Positions 56,439 to 64,000 of a stretch of 64,000 nt of DNA are shown here, one piece after another; within the stretch, counting starts at the first letter, position 1, and every line of letters starts with the position of its first letter. Origin of the DNA: Roseobacter sp. (lineage in GTDB: Bacteria > Pseudomonadota > Alphaproteobacteria > Rhodobacterales > Rhodobacteraceae); the NCBI GenBank assembly GCA_024636495.1, contig JAGXGZ010000082.1, positions 42,666-106,665 on the forward strand. The letters are read 5' to 3'. The notes under the pieces were generated by a model, which ran no database searches, was not told the origin of the DNA, and saw only the letters and a program-made list of their open reading frames with translations. Both the position numbers and the translations under genes were made by a program.

Positions 56439-57254
56439 TTAACCCTCTGACTTTGCGTTGTTTTCAAAGCCACGCTGGGCTTCGGGTGTTGCAGTGCGGC
56501 ACAAATCATCGGGGGGCACGGGCACGGCTTTGATCTTGGTGATCTCAAGCGATGCGGGCACCTCGCCCGCCTTCGGGTCCAACGGATGCGGGCAGTTGGA
56601 CAGGGCAATCACCAAATCCATCTCGGCGCGCAGCTCGACCCAATCGCCGTCACTGATCATCCCACCACGCCATTCAAACCGGCCGTCGGCTGTCACGCGC
56701 ACGGGCGCAAAGAGGTTCAGCAACGGCATTAGATCGCACCGATCCAAGCCCAGTTTGGCTGCGGCCAGGACCATATTGTCGCGCGTATTGCGCATCAGGG
56801 GATCGCCGTATTGCGCCACCGTCGCGGGCGTTGATCCCCCCGTTAGCGCATCATGCGCCCCCGCGCTATCCTCGACAATCGACAGCATCAACCGCCCCAT
56901 ATCAGAGAAGACCACGCGCCCCTTCTTAAGCTCGGTCGTCCATTGCAGCTTGACCGTATCGGGCAAGTTCATCCGCTCGGACGTGTCTTTGGCCGACCAA
57001 GCGGCCAGCGCAACGGCGGACACTGGTCCTTGCGGCACAAGGCGCAGCACTTCGCCTTTGGCAACGTGCAAGGTGGTGTACCAGCCCCCAGGCACCTGAT
57101 GCGTCATCGCGACTGTTTCGGCCTTTGGCACCGGCGCGGGGCGCGGGCTGGGGGTGGGCGGTGTCTTGGGCGAAAACGCCAGCCCGATGCGCTGGTGTTC
57201 CTCGTAGCGTTGCCTGTCGGCAGCGATTTGTTCAGCGGTGCGGTGGATGTGCAT
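56439..57254 (-). CDS. Carboxyguanidine deiminase subunit, DUF1989 (urea carboxylase-associated protein 1)
   Basis: 271 residues, the longer DUF1989 partner. A proline-rich linker (PKTPPTPSPRPAPVP) separates a charged N-terminus from the DUF1989 fold (PGGWYTTLHVAKGEVLRLV, GRLMLSIVEDSAGAHDALTGGS, LNLFAPVRVTADGRF). The N-terminal part is longer than in the smaller subunit. It follows the ATPase gene by two bases and precedes the smaller subunit. Confidence 0.87.
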   Translation of the reverse strand: MHIHRTAEQIAADRQRYEEHQRIGLAFSPKTPPTPSPRPAPVPKAETVAMTHQVPGGWYTTLHVAKGEVLRLVPQGPVSAVALAAWSAKDTSERMNLPDTVKLQWTTELKKGRVVFSDMGRLMLSIVEDSAGAHDALTGGSTPATVAQYGDPLMRNTRDNMVLAAAKLGLDRCDLMPLLNLFAPVRVTADGRFEWRGGMISDGDWVELRAEMDLVIALSNCPHPLDPKAGEVPASLEITKIKAVPVPPDDLCRTATPEAQRGFENNAKSEG

Positions 57255-57255
57255 A

Positions 57256-58086
57256 TCAGGTCTCCGTGCGTTGGTCGGGTCGTCCCGTTGCTGCGCCGTG
57301 AGGGGTCAGGTCGTCCCAACCGAGCGCGTATTCAGTTTGAAAAATCGTGCTGGCCCCTGCCTTGCGCGGCGGCCAGATATCGATGTCTTTGGTGATTGCC
57401 GCGCCATAGCGCATCACGTCTTCCGGCAGCGTCCGCGTGCGGCCAAGGGCCACAACGCGCGTGCCAAGGGTAAAGGCCTCGCGCAGATCATGGGTCACCA
57501 TTACCACCGTCATGGGCAGTTCATTCCACAACCGCAGCATCAAGCGGTGGATGTCGCTGCGAATGCCGGGGTCCAGCGCGCCAAAGGGTTCATCCAACAA
57601 CAGCACGCGCGGCTGCATCATCAGCGCCTGCGCAAGGGCAAGGCGTTGCTGCATCCCGCCGGACAGCTGCGCGGGGTATTTGTCTTCTGATCCGGCCAGA
57701 CCGACTTCGGCGATCATCGCGCGCGCAGTATCGGCCAAAGCGCGCCTTGCAGCGCCAAAACTGCGGCCCCAGATGCGACCGGCTTGCATTTCAGGCCCTA
57801 GCATCACGTTGCTCAGAACCGTTAGATGGGGGAACACGGAATATTTCTGATATACGACGCCGCGATCCGGCCCCGGTTCATCAGGCAAGGCGGTGCCATC
57901 CAGCAGAATGGTCCCGCGCGTCACCTTTTCCTGCCCCAACAACAGCCGCAACAGGGTCGATTTCCCGCAGCCCGACGGCCCGACCAGCGCCACGAAAGAC
58001 CGCGGCGCGATCTCGAGACTGACGTTTTCCAGCACGACCTGCTGGCCGTATTCCTTCCAGATGTTCTTGACCGAAAGCGCCGTCAT
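57256..58086 (-). CDS. ABC transporter ATP-binding protein, nitrate/sulfonate/taurine type
   Basis: 276 residues from the ATG at 58086, which overlaps the permease stop (ATGA); the longer open frame would run into the permease. Walker A GPSGCGKS, signature LSGGMQQR, Walker B VLLLDEPFGALD and VTHDLREA are intact. It is the ATPase of the riboswitch-controlled transporter, very likely for guanidine. Confidence 0.9.
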   Translation of the reverse strand: MTALSVKNIWKEYGQQVVLENVSLEIAPRSFVALVGPSGCGKSTLLRLLLGQEKVTRGTILLDGTALPDEPGPDRGVVYQKYSVFPHLTVLSNVMLGPEMQAGRIWGRSFGAARRALADTARAMIAEVGLAGSEDKYPAQLSGGMQQRLALAQALMMQPRVLLLDEPFGALDPGIRSDIHRLMLRLWNELPMTVVMVTHDLREAFTLGTRVVALGRTRTLPEDVMRYGAAITKDIDIWPPRKAGASTIFQTEYALGWDDLTPHGAATGRPDQRTET

Positions 58087-58901
58087 CTGCCGCCCTCCAG
58101 TTCTGACCACGGGAACAATTTGCGGTGCAAACGGTCGATGGCGAAATCTGCGCTTGCCGCGAGGAACGTAATCCACGCCACATAAGGAAAGATGACATCC
58201 ATCGACAAATAACGCCGCACCAGAAAGATGCGGTAGCCCAACCCGCTGTCTGCCGAGATCGCCTCGGCTGCGATGAGGAACAAAAACGCGGGCCCCAGTT
58301 GCAGGCGCAGACTGCTAAGCAGGCGCGGCATGGCCTGTGGCAGAACGATGCGAATGGCGATCAGCCAGCTTGAGGCCGACAAGGTCTCGGCCTTGACGAT
58401 CTGTTCGCGGGGAAGTGCGAGTACCGTTTGCGCCAGATCGCGGATCATGATGGGGGCGACCCCGATCACGATCAGCGCGATCTTCGAGGTTTCGCCCAAG
58501 CCCAGCGAGATGAACAGGATCGGCAAAAGCGCCAGCGGCGGCACCATCGACACAAAGCTGACGAAAGGTACCAGCAAGGCGCGGAAAAACGGCAGGATGC
58601 CAATGCCAATACCGATCACCAGCGCCAGCGCCGTTGATATCCCCAGCCCCGCGCCCAACCTTTTCAGGCTGGACCATGTGTCCGTCCACAGCAAATAGTC
58701 ACCAGTCCGACGATCCGGCGTAAAGGCCATCAGATCAACGGCAGCGGCAATACTGCTGAACGCAGGCAACAGCTTGTCATTCGGGTTCTCCGCCAGCCGC
58801 GACGCCGATCCCAGCAGATAGGCAAGGATCAGCAGCGCGAAAGGCGCGAACTTCAACGCTGTTGCCGCGGGGGGCGACAGGTGCTGGTTGATCAGACGCA
58901 T
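58083..58901 (-). CDS. ABC transporter permease, nitrate/sulfonate/taurine type
   Basis: 272 residues. An N-terminal helix (LKFAPFALLILAYLLG) and the EAA region (VKAETLSASSWLIAIRIVLPQAMPRLLSSLRL) match SsuC/TauC-type permeases. It follows the binding protein by 25 bases and overlaps the ATPase gene. Confidence 0.88.
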   Translation of the reverse strand: MRLINQHLSPPAATALKFAPFALLILAYLLGSASRLAENPNDKLLPAFSSIAAAVDLMAFTPDRRTGDYLLWTDTWSSLKRLGAGLGISTALALVIGIGIGILPFFRALLVPFVSFVSMVPPLALLPILFISLGLGETSKIALIVIGVAPIMIRDLAQTVLALPREQIVKAETLSASSWLIAIRIVLPQAMPRLLSSLRLQLGPAFLFLIAAEAISADSGLGYRIFLVRRYLSMDVIFPYVAWITFLAASADFAIDRLHRKLFPWSELEGGR

Positions 58902-58926
58902 GGCGCTGCTTTCCGCTTAATACCCC

Positions 58927-59997
58927 TTACAGCGAACCGTCCGCCGCCATTTGCATAAAGGTATTGTCAAAACGGAACTTCACATTTGCCGTGTCACCCA
59001 AGACGGTGCCATCGGGCAATTCGATCCCGATGGCGTCTTCGGACGTCGCACCGGGGGTCAGCAAACCCTTGTCGAAAAGGAACGCGCGCACCAGATCCAT
59101 CGTCGCCCCCAGATCGGCAGAGCTGGTAAAGGCGACCGCCTCTGCGGGGTCAGCAAACAGCTTTGTCGCAGCCATTTGCGCCTCGAAACCCGCCTGATCC
59201 GTGCCCGACGCTGCCCCCATAGCCCCGCGTGCAGCGGCACCTTCTGGAGTGTCCAAGGTCATCAACGCCATCGTTTCATACCAGATCCCCGCCAGCGCTT
59301 GGCCGAACTTTGGATTGTCCGCCAGCACATCCGTGCTAGCCACCATAAGGTCAATAATTTCGCCCGGGATTTGCGCGCTGTCGAAGACTTTAGTCGCATC
59401 AGGAAGGGCCACGATCTCAGATACCATCGGGTTCCACGTTACCATCGCGGTCACATCAGGGGTCTGGAATGCGCCAACCATATCGGGATCAGCGGTATTG
59501 ATAACGGACACGTCCCGCTCTGACAGGCCGACGCTGTCGAGCGCGCGTGCCAGCAGGTAGTGCGAGACCGAGAATTCGACCAGATTAACGTCGCGGCCGG
59601 TAATATCGGCCAAGCTGCCCTCGCCCTTGATGAACACCGCGTCATTGCCATCCGAGAAATCGCCAACGATGACTGCCGTAGTATCGACGCCACCCGCAGC
59701 GGGGATCGACAGGCCGTCCATATTGGTCAGCGTGACCGCGTCATAGCCGCCCGCCGTATATTGGTTGATCGATTCAACATAGTCGTTGAACTGCGTCACC
59801 TCGATCGAAATGCCGTATTTATCCGCCCATTTATCGACAATACCGGTGTCCGATGCATAGCCCCACGGCATCCAGCCGACATAGATTGACCATGCCACTT
59901 TGAAATCTGTCTTTTCCTGAGCCCATGCCGCAGGCGCAAAGCTAAGCACGCCAAGCGCTGCGAGTGTGGTAAGTGTCAGTCTGCGTGTGATGGTCAT
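58927..59997 (-). CDS. ABC transporter substrate-binding protein (guanidine/urea-type uptake)
   Basis: 356 residues with a Sec signal peptide (cleavage likely after AWA-Q) and a body like SsuA/TauA-type binding proteins (FKVAWSIYVGWMPWGYASDTGIVDKWADKYGISIEV). This family, next to urea carboxylase genes, has been called urea carboxylase-related; a guanidine ligand fits the riboswitch. It is the first gene of the operon, right after the riboswitch and terminator. Confidence 0.88.
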   Translation of the reverse strand: MTITRRLTLTTLAALGVLSFAPAAWAQEKTDFKVAWSIYVGWMPWGYASDTGIVDKWADKYGISIEVTQFNDYVESINQYTAGGYDAVTLTNMDGLSIPAAGGVDTTAVIVGDFSDGNDAVFIKGEGSLADITGRDVNLVEFSVSHYLLARALDSVGLSERDVSVINTADPDMVGAFQTPDVTAMVTWNPMVSEIVALPDATKVFDSAQIPGEIIDLMVASTDVLADNPKFGQALAGIWYETMALMTLDTPEGAAARGAMGAASGTDQAGFEAQMAATKLFADPAEAVAFTSSADLGATMDLVRAFLFDKGLLTPGATSEDAIGIELPDGTVLGDTANVKFRFDNTFMQMAADGSL

Positions 59998-60017
59998 TGA
60001 ACGTCCCTTTCAGTTTC

Positions 60018-60055
60018 AAAAAGGGGATCGGCGACAAGACATCGCGGCCAATCCC
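60018..60055 (-). terminator. Riboswitch-controlled intrinsic terminator
   Basis: In the operon direction, GGGATTGGC (60055-60047) and GCCGATCCC (60032-60024) pair over nine positions (one wobble), followed by CTTTTTG. It lies 8 bases after the aptamer and 20 bases before the first start codon, where a ligand-dependent switch would act. Confidence 0.75.
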
Positions 60056-60063
60056 TTGGCTTT

Positions 60064-60180
60064 GCGAGGTCTCCCAGGCTTTTGTCCCGCCGTGCATCTG
60101 GCGGGTATGTCTCTCCCGGCAGCTTTGGCTCTTGGACCAGACACGTGATAGTACGCCGGAACCCTAGCCAATAATCTCGA
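60064..60180 (-). ncRNA. Guanidine-I (ykkC) riboswitch aptamer
   Basis: Reading toward the operon, the conserved ykkC segments appear in order: CTAGGGTTCCG, TCTGGTCCAAGAG, a GGGAGAG/ACATACCC middle, and CGGCGGGACAAAAGCC with TGGGAGA. Outer CGAG and CTCG bases can close the P1 stem. Guanidine-I riboswitches bind free guanidine and usually turn transport or degradation genes on, by stopping a following terminator from forming; a terminator is indeed present. It precedes a carboxylase-DUF1989 operon, as it does in other bacteria. Confidence 0.85.
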
Positions 60181-60683
60181 CTTCAGGGTTTGCTAGAAAT
60201 TATGCTTAGGCAAGCGCGGACGCAAAGCAGCTTAGAATTAAGATGACTTGCTTAAAAATTACCCAGTTTTTTTGGGCTTTGCAGAAAATTCGCCCGCTTT
60301 GAGAATGCAAAAAGCCTCAGGATGTCTGACGTCAGACAATATCAAGATTTCAGCCCTCAAAAGCGCTTGGATACCCCACAGAATTCTTGGTTTAGCCTTT
60401 CTGTTTATCTGTTCTCTTGGTGCAAAAACAGATGTCTCAGTAATTTCGCGTGGTCAAACCTTCGTATGAACACCTTCGCACGTCTGGGATGGCGATGGTC
60501 CGATTTGGTGTAAAGGAGAGCCGCGGCTAAGGTAGCATGGAGTGCGACCAGTCGACTTTACTGGCCAATGTCCCGCATTCGGATATGACGTGACGAGTGT
60601 AAATAAATTTTGCTTTCTTACGACGGTTGCCAAGGCGTTAAGCAGAATCCACCTGACATCTCTTAACAGGAGACCTCCCATTC
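60181..60683. other. Promoter region and non-coding stretch upstream of the riboswitch
   Basis: The first 60 bases should hold the operon promoter (reading toward it, GCTTGCCTAAGC and AATTTCTAGCAAAC are seen, without a clear -35/-10 pair). The rest to 60683 holds only short frames without motifs and looks eroded. Confidence 0.5.
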
Positions 60684-61097
60684 ATGAGTGTCTATCGGGT
60701 TGTGTATGCCTCACGACCGTTCGGATTTGATTTAGCAATTCTGAGCAGCATCCTAATCGATGCGCGGCTCCTGAATTACCGTGAAGACATCACGGGTACT
60801 CTAATTTGCAGGGCCGACATTTATCTTTAGCTGCTGGAAGGACCGGCAGAACACGTGATGCGAACGTTGCAGCGCATCAAGCGAGATGATCGCCATCTTG
60901 AAGTCACGCTACATGTCGCAGAAACTGTGTCCGAGCGGATGTTTTCAGAGTGGGCGATGCTCCACGATCCTGCGGCGTCATGAATCTGGTCTATGGAAGA
61001 AATTGCCGGGTGTGCTGTGGATCGCTCTACGCCTTAAGAAATCAGGGCGTTTTTCAAAAAGCTTCGCGGATTGCCTCACCAAGATCAGGTTGACTGA
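60684..61097 (+). pseudogene. BLUF-domain photoreceptor pseudogene
   Basis: One continuous frame of 137 codons, starting MSVYRVVYASRPFGFD with AGGAGA upstream, matches small BLUF proteins: Y8 and N31 (ARLLNYREDITGTLI), IYL*LLEGP, VSERMFSEWAMLHDPA. It carries three in-frame stops: TAG at 60828, TGA at 60981 and TAA at 61035, and ends at TGA 61095. There is no frameshift. The TAG replaces the codon of the flavin-contacting glutamine (Q63 in AppA). It cannot make a full protein. Confidence 0.8.
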
Positions 61098-61286
61098 CAG
61101 AAATTCAGTCTCGAACCGGATCTTTGCCGGAGCCAGCGGAAAGGTCCGATGAGGGGAACAAAACACCCGTTTACAGCCGCAGAGATCGCACGTGGGCAAC
61201 CACCCTCTGACGCCGCACCATACTGGACCTGTCACGGTTTGATGCCGCTCCTTTAATAGCATTTACTGCAACTAAGGAGACAGACT

Positions 61287-61343
61287 ATGGGACTGAAACG
61301 GACGGACGAATTTTGACAAGATGCGGTACGGATTGCTTCTGAC
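61287..61343 (+). pseudogene. IS3-family OrfA N-terminal remnant
   Basis: MGLKRTDEF, then TGA where IS3 OrfA normally has Arg, then QDAVRIA. AAGGAGA precedes the ATG. The similarity ends after about 19 codons. The rest of 61098-61471 holds no recognisable gene; it may contain further IS scraps. Confidence 0.65.
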
Positions 61344-61471
61344 CAGTGCAAAATTACTTCAAACATGTCGTGCTATGCAGGAGCTATCCACACAGGACAT
61401 TGGCGAGTCCCATCTGACTGAGGTGGCACGCTAAGCAACTCAAGTCTGTTTTTGCAGAGGGCAGCCGTGAG

Positions 61472-62017
61472 TTACGCAGCACTTTTCCATTTTTCGGGGG
61501 TAACATAAACGACACTATCACCAACACTGACCATCACTTCGCCGTCCTGAATATTGATCTGGAGCTTCATCGCGCGGCTTGCCAGCTTTGCCAGCTCTCC
61601 TGTGTCGGTCTCGGAAAAATTTACCACCTGAAGATTATCAAAACGGGTAGTGCTGTTTTTGATCTTGTCCCACCAAATATCGGCAGTCCTGCCACCATAC
61701 GGATAGACAATCACCTTGTCGGCTTTGCCACAAGATTGACGCATCACCTTCTCGCTTGGAAGTCCCAGTGCCACCCACACATCAAGCTCTCCGCTCAGGC
61801 TTTTCTGCCAAATGTCTGGCTCGTCATCTGTCGAAAGGCCTTTTGTCATTTCCAAATGCTCATGGGCATTTAGCGCAAAAGCGACAATACGCACCATAAG
61901 CCGTTCATCGGTCTCTGAGGGATGCTTAGCCATGGTCAGTTTATGGGTCTCATAATAATGACGATCCATGTCGGAGACTGAGAGCTCAACTTTATAAATA
62001 GTGGCATTTTGTGCCAT
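61472..62017 (-). CDS. YaeQ family protein
   Basis: 181 residues from the ATG at 62017; the open frame is longer, but MAQNATIYKVELSVSDMDR is the typical start and gives the normal YaeQ length. HYYETHKLTMAKHPSETDERLMVRIVAFALNAHEHLEMTKGLS, PDIWQKSLSGELDVWVALGLPSEKVMRQ and DIWWDKI match the family, which has a PD-(D/E)XK nuclease-like fold. Its cellular role is poorly known. It is intact although its neighbours on the left are broken. Confidence 0.87.
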   Translation of the reverse strand: MAQNATIYKVELSVSDMDRHYYETHKLTMAKHPSETDERLMVRIVAFALNAHEHLEMTKGLSTDDEPDIWQKSLSGELDVWVALGLPSEKVMRQSCGKADKVIVYPYGGRTADIWWDKIKNSTTRFDNLQVVNFSETDTGELAKLASRAMKLQINIQDGEVMVSVGDSVVYVTPEKWKSAA

Positions 62018-62296
62018 GATTTGCCCCAACCCTTGAAAGATTGGGATGCCTACTCCGTTTGCTGGCCTTTGGAAAGCCGATACGAAGGCAACGAACATCT
62101 GCATAGCCTCCGCGCCGCTCCGGGCCATTGCCGACTTTCGCCTCAACTATGTCTGCAGCAGCACAGCCTCCTTAAAGCAGACACAAGTTGAAGCTGCAGA
62201 AACTTGGTGCTGTTGATATTACGGTGCTATCAAAAGAGCCTTCCCCAAGGCGCACCAACAGAAAATGAGAGTATTGTTGTGCTTTCAAAGTGGTAA

Positions 62297-63289
62297 TTAG
62301 CAATACCTTTCTGGCCCCTGCCACTGCTCATTCGTGTAACGGTCGCCATGGGCCCAGCCGACAGGCAGAACTCTATTAATCCGGGCGATGTCCTCTGCGC
62401 TTAAGGCGAGCTCGGTCCCGCGAACGAGCTCTGTAAGGTGTGATATGTTTTTGGTGCCTGGGATAGGCAGCAAGTGGTCGCCCTGAGCAATGATCCATGC
62501 GATCGCAAGTGCTGCAGTGGGTTCGCCCATTTCAACTGCGAGCGCACGCAACTTGTTTGTTGTGGCGATATTCGCGCTGTAGTTTGGCTCCATGAATCTC
62601 GGGTTGTTCTTGGTAAATGCCATTGATTGGGCATGCTCATGGGAGAATGGTGCATCGGTGAGAAATCCACGCCCGACAGGTGAAAACGCGACAAGCGTTA
62701 CTCCGAGCTCGGCGCAGGTTTGTATCAGCCCCAATTCCGGCGCGCGGGTCGAAAGTGAAAACTCTGACTGAACTGCTGCAATCTGGCATTCGGTGAATGC
62801 GCGGCGAAGTGTGCTCGGGGCAACTTCGGATAGGCCGACTGCCCGCGTCTTACCACTATCGATGAGCTTCTTCAGGGTCCCCGCGACATCCTCGGGGCTG
62901 TAAACCTGATCGTAACGATGCACGTAAAACAGATCCACATGATCAACACCCAGCCGCTTTAGGCTTGCATCCAAAGAAGCCTCCAGATGTTCTGGATCAT
63001 TGTTGAAACGACGCTCGGCATTTCCAGTGATACCCGCTTTCGTAGCGACAATCATCTCGGCTTTCGCGGATGGGTTGCCTGCGAACCAACTCCCAATGAT
63101 CTCTTCTGAGCGTCCGTTGCCATAGACATTTGCTGTGTCGATATGGGTGACACCCATCGATCGACAGGCGTCCAGTACAGCATGGCTTTCGTCTACGGTC
63201 GCATCGCCGTAGATGCCAGCAAAGGACATGGCCCCGATCCCGAATTGCGAAACTTCGGGGCCATTGCTCCCCAAGCGCGTCATCTTCAT
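62297..63289 (-). CDS. Aldo/keto reductase
   Basis: 330 residues. TIM-barrel reductase with the catalytic tetrad D51, Y56, K84 and H124 (HIDTANVYGNGRSEE, ATKAG, FYVH). The C-terminal NADPH-binding region has IPGTKNISHL. It reduces aldehydes or ketones; the substrate is unknown. It lies alone on the minus strand and its closest relatives would be the general aldo/keto reductase family 13-like group. Confidence 0.88.
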   Translation of the reverse strand: MKMTRLGSNGPEVSQFGIGAMSFAGIYGDATVDESHAVLDACRSMGVTHIDTANVYGNGRSEEIIGSWFAGNPSAKAEMIVATKAGITGNAERRFNNDPEHLEASLDASLKRLGVDHVDLFYVHRYDQVYSPEDVAGTLKKLIDSGKTRAVGLSEVAPSTLRRAFTECQIAAVQSEFSLSTRAPELGLIQTCAELGVTLVAFSPVGRGFLTDAPFSHEHAQSMAFTKNNPRFMEPNYSANIATTNKLRALAVEMGEPTAALAIAWIIAQGDHLLPIPGTKNISHLTELVRGTELALSAEDIARINRVLPVGWAHGDRYTNEQWQGPERYC

Positions 63290-63666
63290 TTGAGCTTTTC
63301 TCCTAAGTTGTTAATCAGCGCTCGACAGGGATCAGTGCAGGAATGAGCAAGTCCAAGTAAAACGCAAAAGAACAGCCAACTGGGTTCTGTGCAAGAGCAC
63401 TCGATCATCAAATTCGAAACGCGCGTTTTCTTGATCGGCCCAAACCGGACCTTGGCACATTGCGCAGCTAACGACAGAAATGATCCGACTTTGACCAATG
63501 CTGCAAAGCGTACGAAGGTCTGCTACCTTGAGAAAGACTGCAACCTATGACAAGGGATGTTATTTAAATGGCATTTCAGGTGCCATCAATCTTGTTAATT
63601 TCAATCTTGTTAAGTTTTGTGCGTTCCAAAAATGAGGGTTTTGGAACGCTCTTGGATGTCCTGATC
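63290..63666. other. Intergenic region with no supported gene
   Basis: 377 bases between the aldo/keto reductase start and the MscS fragment. A minus-strand frame (63286-63498) and a plus-strand frame begun at 63568 are open but the second is antisense to the MscS fragment. Nothing recognised. Confidence 0.5.
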
Positions 63667-63864
63667 TTATCTCCCCCCGCCCTTTTCGCCAGTTTCAGAG
63701 AGTTGTTGCTGGGCGGCTTGGGTTGCAGCGGCCGAAATGGCGGCAGTGTCTTCAGCCGTCAGTTCATGGGCGTTGGCCATCGATGGCAGGGCCACGCGCA
63801 CTTCGCGGCGGGCAAATTCTATGCCGTTCTCTTCAAAGGCGGCGTTCACGCGGTTGAAAATTGA
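63667..63864 (-). pseudogene. MscS-type channel C-terminal fragment, cut off upstream
   Basis: About 65 codons, FNRVNAAFEENGIEFARREVRVALP, then a tail of Ala/Gln and GEKGGGR, are the C-terminal end of a mechanosensitive channel of the MscS family. Upstream, toward higher coordinates, the similarity ends at about 63865, where a putative insertion sequence begins. Therefore it is the cut-off 3' end of a disrupted gene. Confidence 0.65.
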
Positions 63865-63959
63865 GTTATGCCCGAAAGTTGGTGATGGTCTGAAGCGGGC
63901 GGCATATCATGGCGGTGTTGAAAGACGCCGTCAGTCTCAAAGAGAAAGGATATGCCACC

Positions 63960-64000
63960 ATGGCCAAATCTACTGTTGTACCATTCGAACTGCCATCAGA
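63960..64000 (+). mobile_element. Probable IS256-type transposase start, cut by the right edge
   Basis: An ATG at 63960 follows GAGAAAGGATATGCCACC (ribosome site AGAAAGGA) and gives MAKSTVVPFELPS. This start resembles IS256-family transposases, but only 13 codons are visible. The DNA from about 63865 to the ATG would be the element's left end. Confidence 0.4.

Noticed and set aside
60684..61097. Recoding (stop readthrough) in the BLUF frame
   Set aside because: Three different stop codons occur and neighbouring genes are IS scraps, so decay explains it better than three kinds of recoding.
63568..63864. 98-codon plus-strand frame near the right edge
   Set aside because: It is antisense to the MscS C-terminus (FNRV...EFARREVRV), which is the better coding reading.

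Overview
This window looks like a chromosomal segment of a Rhodobacteraceae (Roseobacter-group) alphaproteobacterium. The evidence is a CckA-type hybrid kinase with a CtrA-type site in front of it, a PIN-domain and RNA-methyltransferase pair typical of Rhodobacter relatives, a DUF6778 lipoprotein, DUF2852, GlnE, and the dense, GC-rich, overlapping gene style. Family calls come from reading the sequence and recalling protein families; no database search was run.

Layout. 1-31.6 kb is mostly housekeeping and conserved lineage genes: VWA protein (cut by the left edge), M48 protease, PIN protein, RNA methyltransferase, lipoprotein, glnE, DUF2852, RDD protein, Bpt, GMC oxidoreductase, sulfotransferase-like protein, cckA, RsmB-like methyltransferase, a membrane hybrid kinase with a single-domain response regulator, DUF2461, guaB, a ureohydrolase, a 2Fe-2S/ASKHA protein, a SAM methyltransferase, tRNA-Gly(CCC), a sensor kinase, a metallo-beta-lactamase-fold hydrolase and tRNA-Asn(GTT). 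Two regions next to tRNA genes are decayed mobile DNA. A roughly 2-kb island sits between tRNA-Gly and a 16-bp copy of its 3' end. A scrap heap of IS5, tyrosine-recombinase and IS3 remnants follows tRNA-Asn.

33.3-60.2 kb is one coherent nitrogen-acquisition region. Its core is a guanidine operon on the minus strand: a guanidine-I (ykkC) riboswitch with an intrinsic terminator, then an ABC transporter (binding protein, permease, ATPase), two DUF1989 carboxyguanidine-deiminase subunits, and a biotin-dependent urea/guanidine carboxylase. The allophanate hydrolase (AtzF) that finishes this pathway lies 15 kb away, in an operon with a dipeptide-type ABC transporter and a RidA protein. Around and between are an amidase, a LysR regulator, an MBL-fold hydrolase, a guanidinobutyrase-like ureohydrolase, a polyamine-type ABC transporter with an isochorismatase-fold hydrolase and an unknown protein, and a 2-oxoglutarate oxygenase paired with an acetyltransferase-like gene. 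I infer that the region imports several guanidino, amide and ureido compounds, cuts them to guanidine, urea or allophanate, and ends at ammonia and CO2.

60.2-64.0 kb is an eroded region: a BLUF photoreceptor pseudogene with three in-frame stops, an IS3 OrfA remnant, intact YaeQ and aldo/keto reductase genes, the C-terminal end of an MscS channel, and the start of what looks like an IS256-type transposase running off the right edge.
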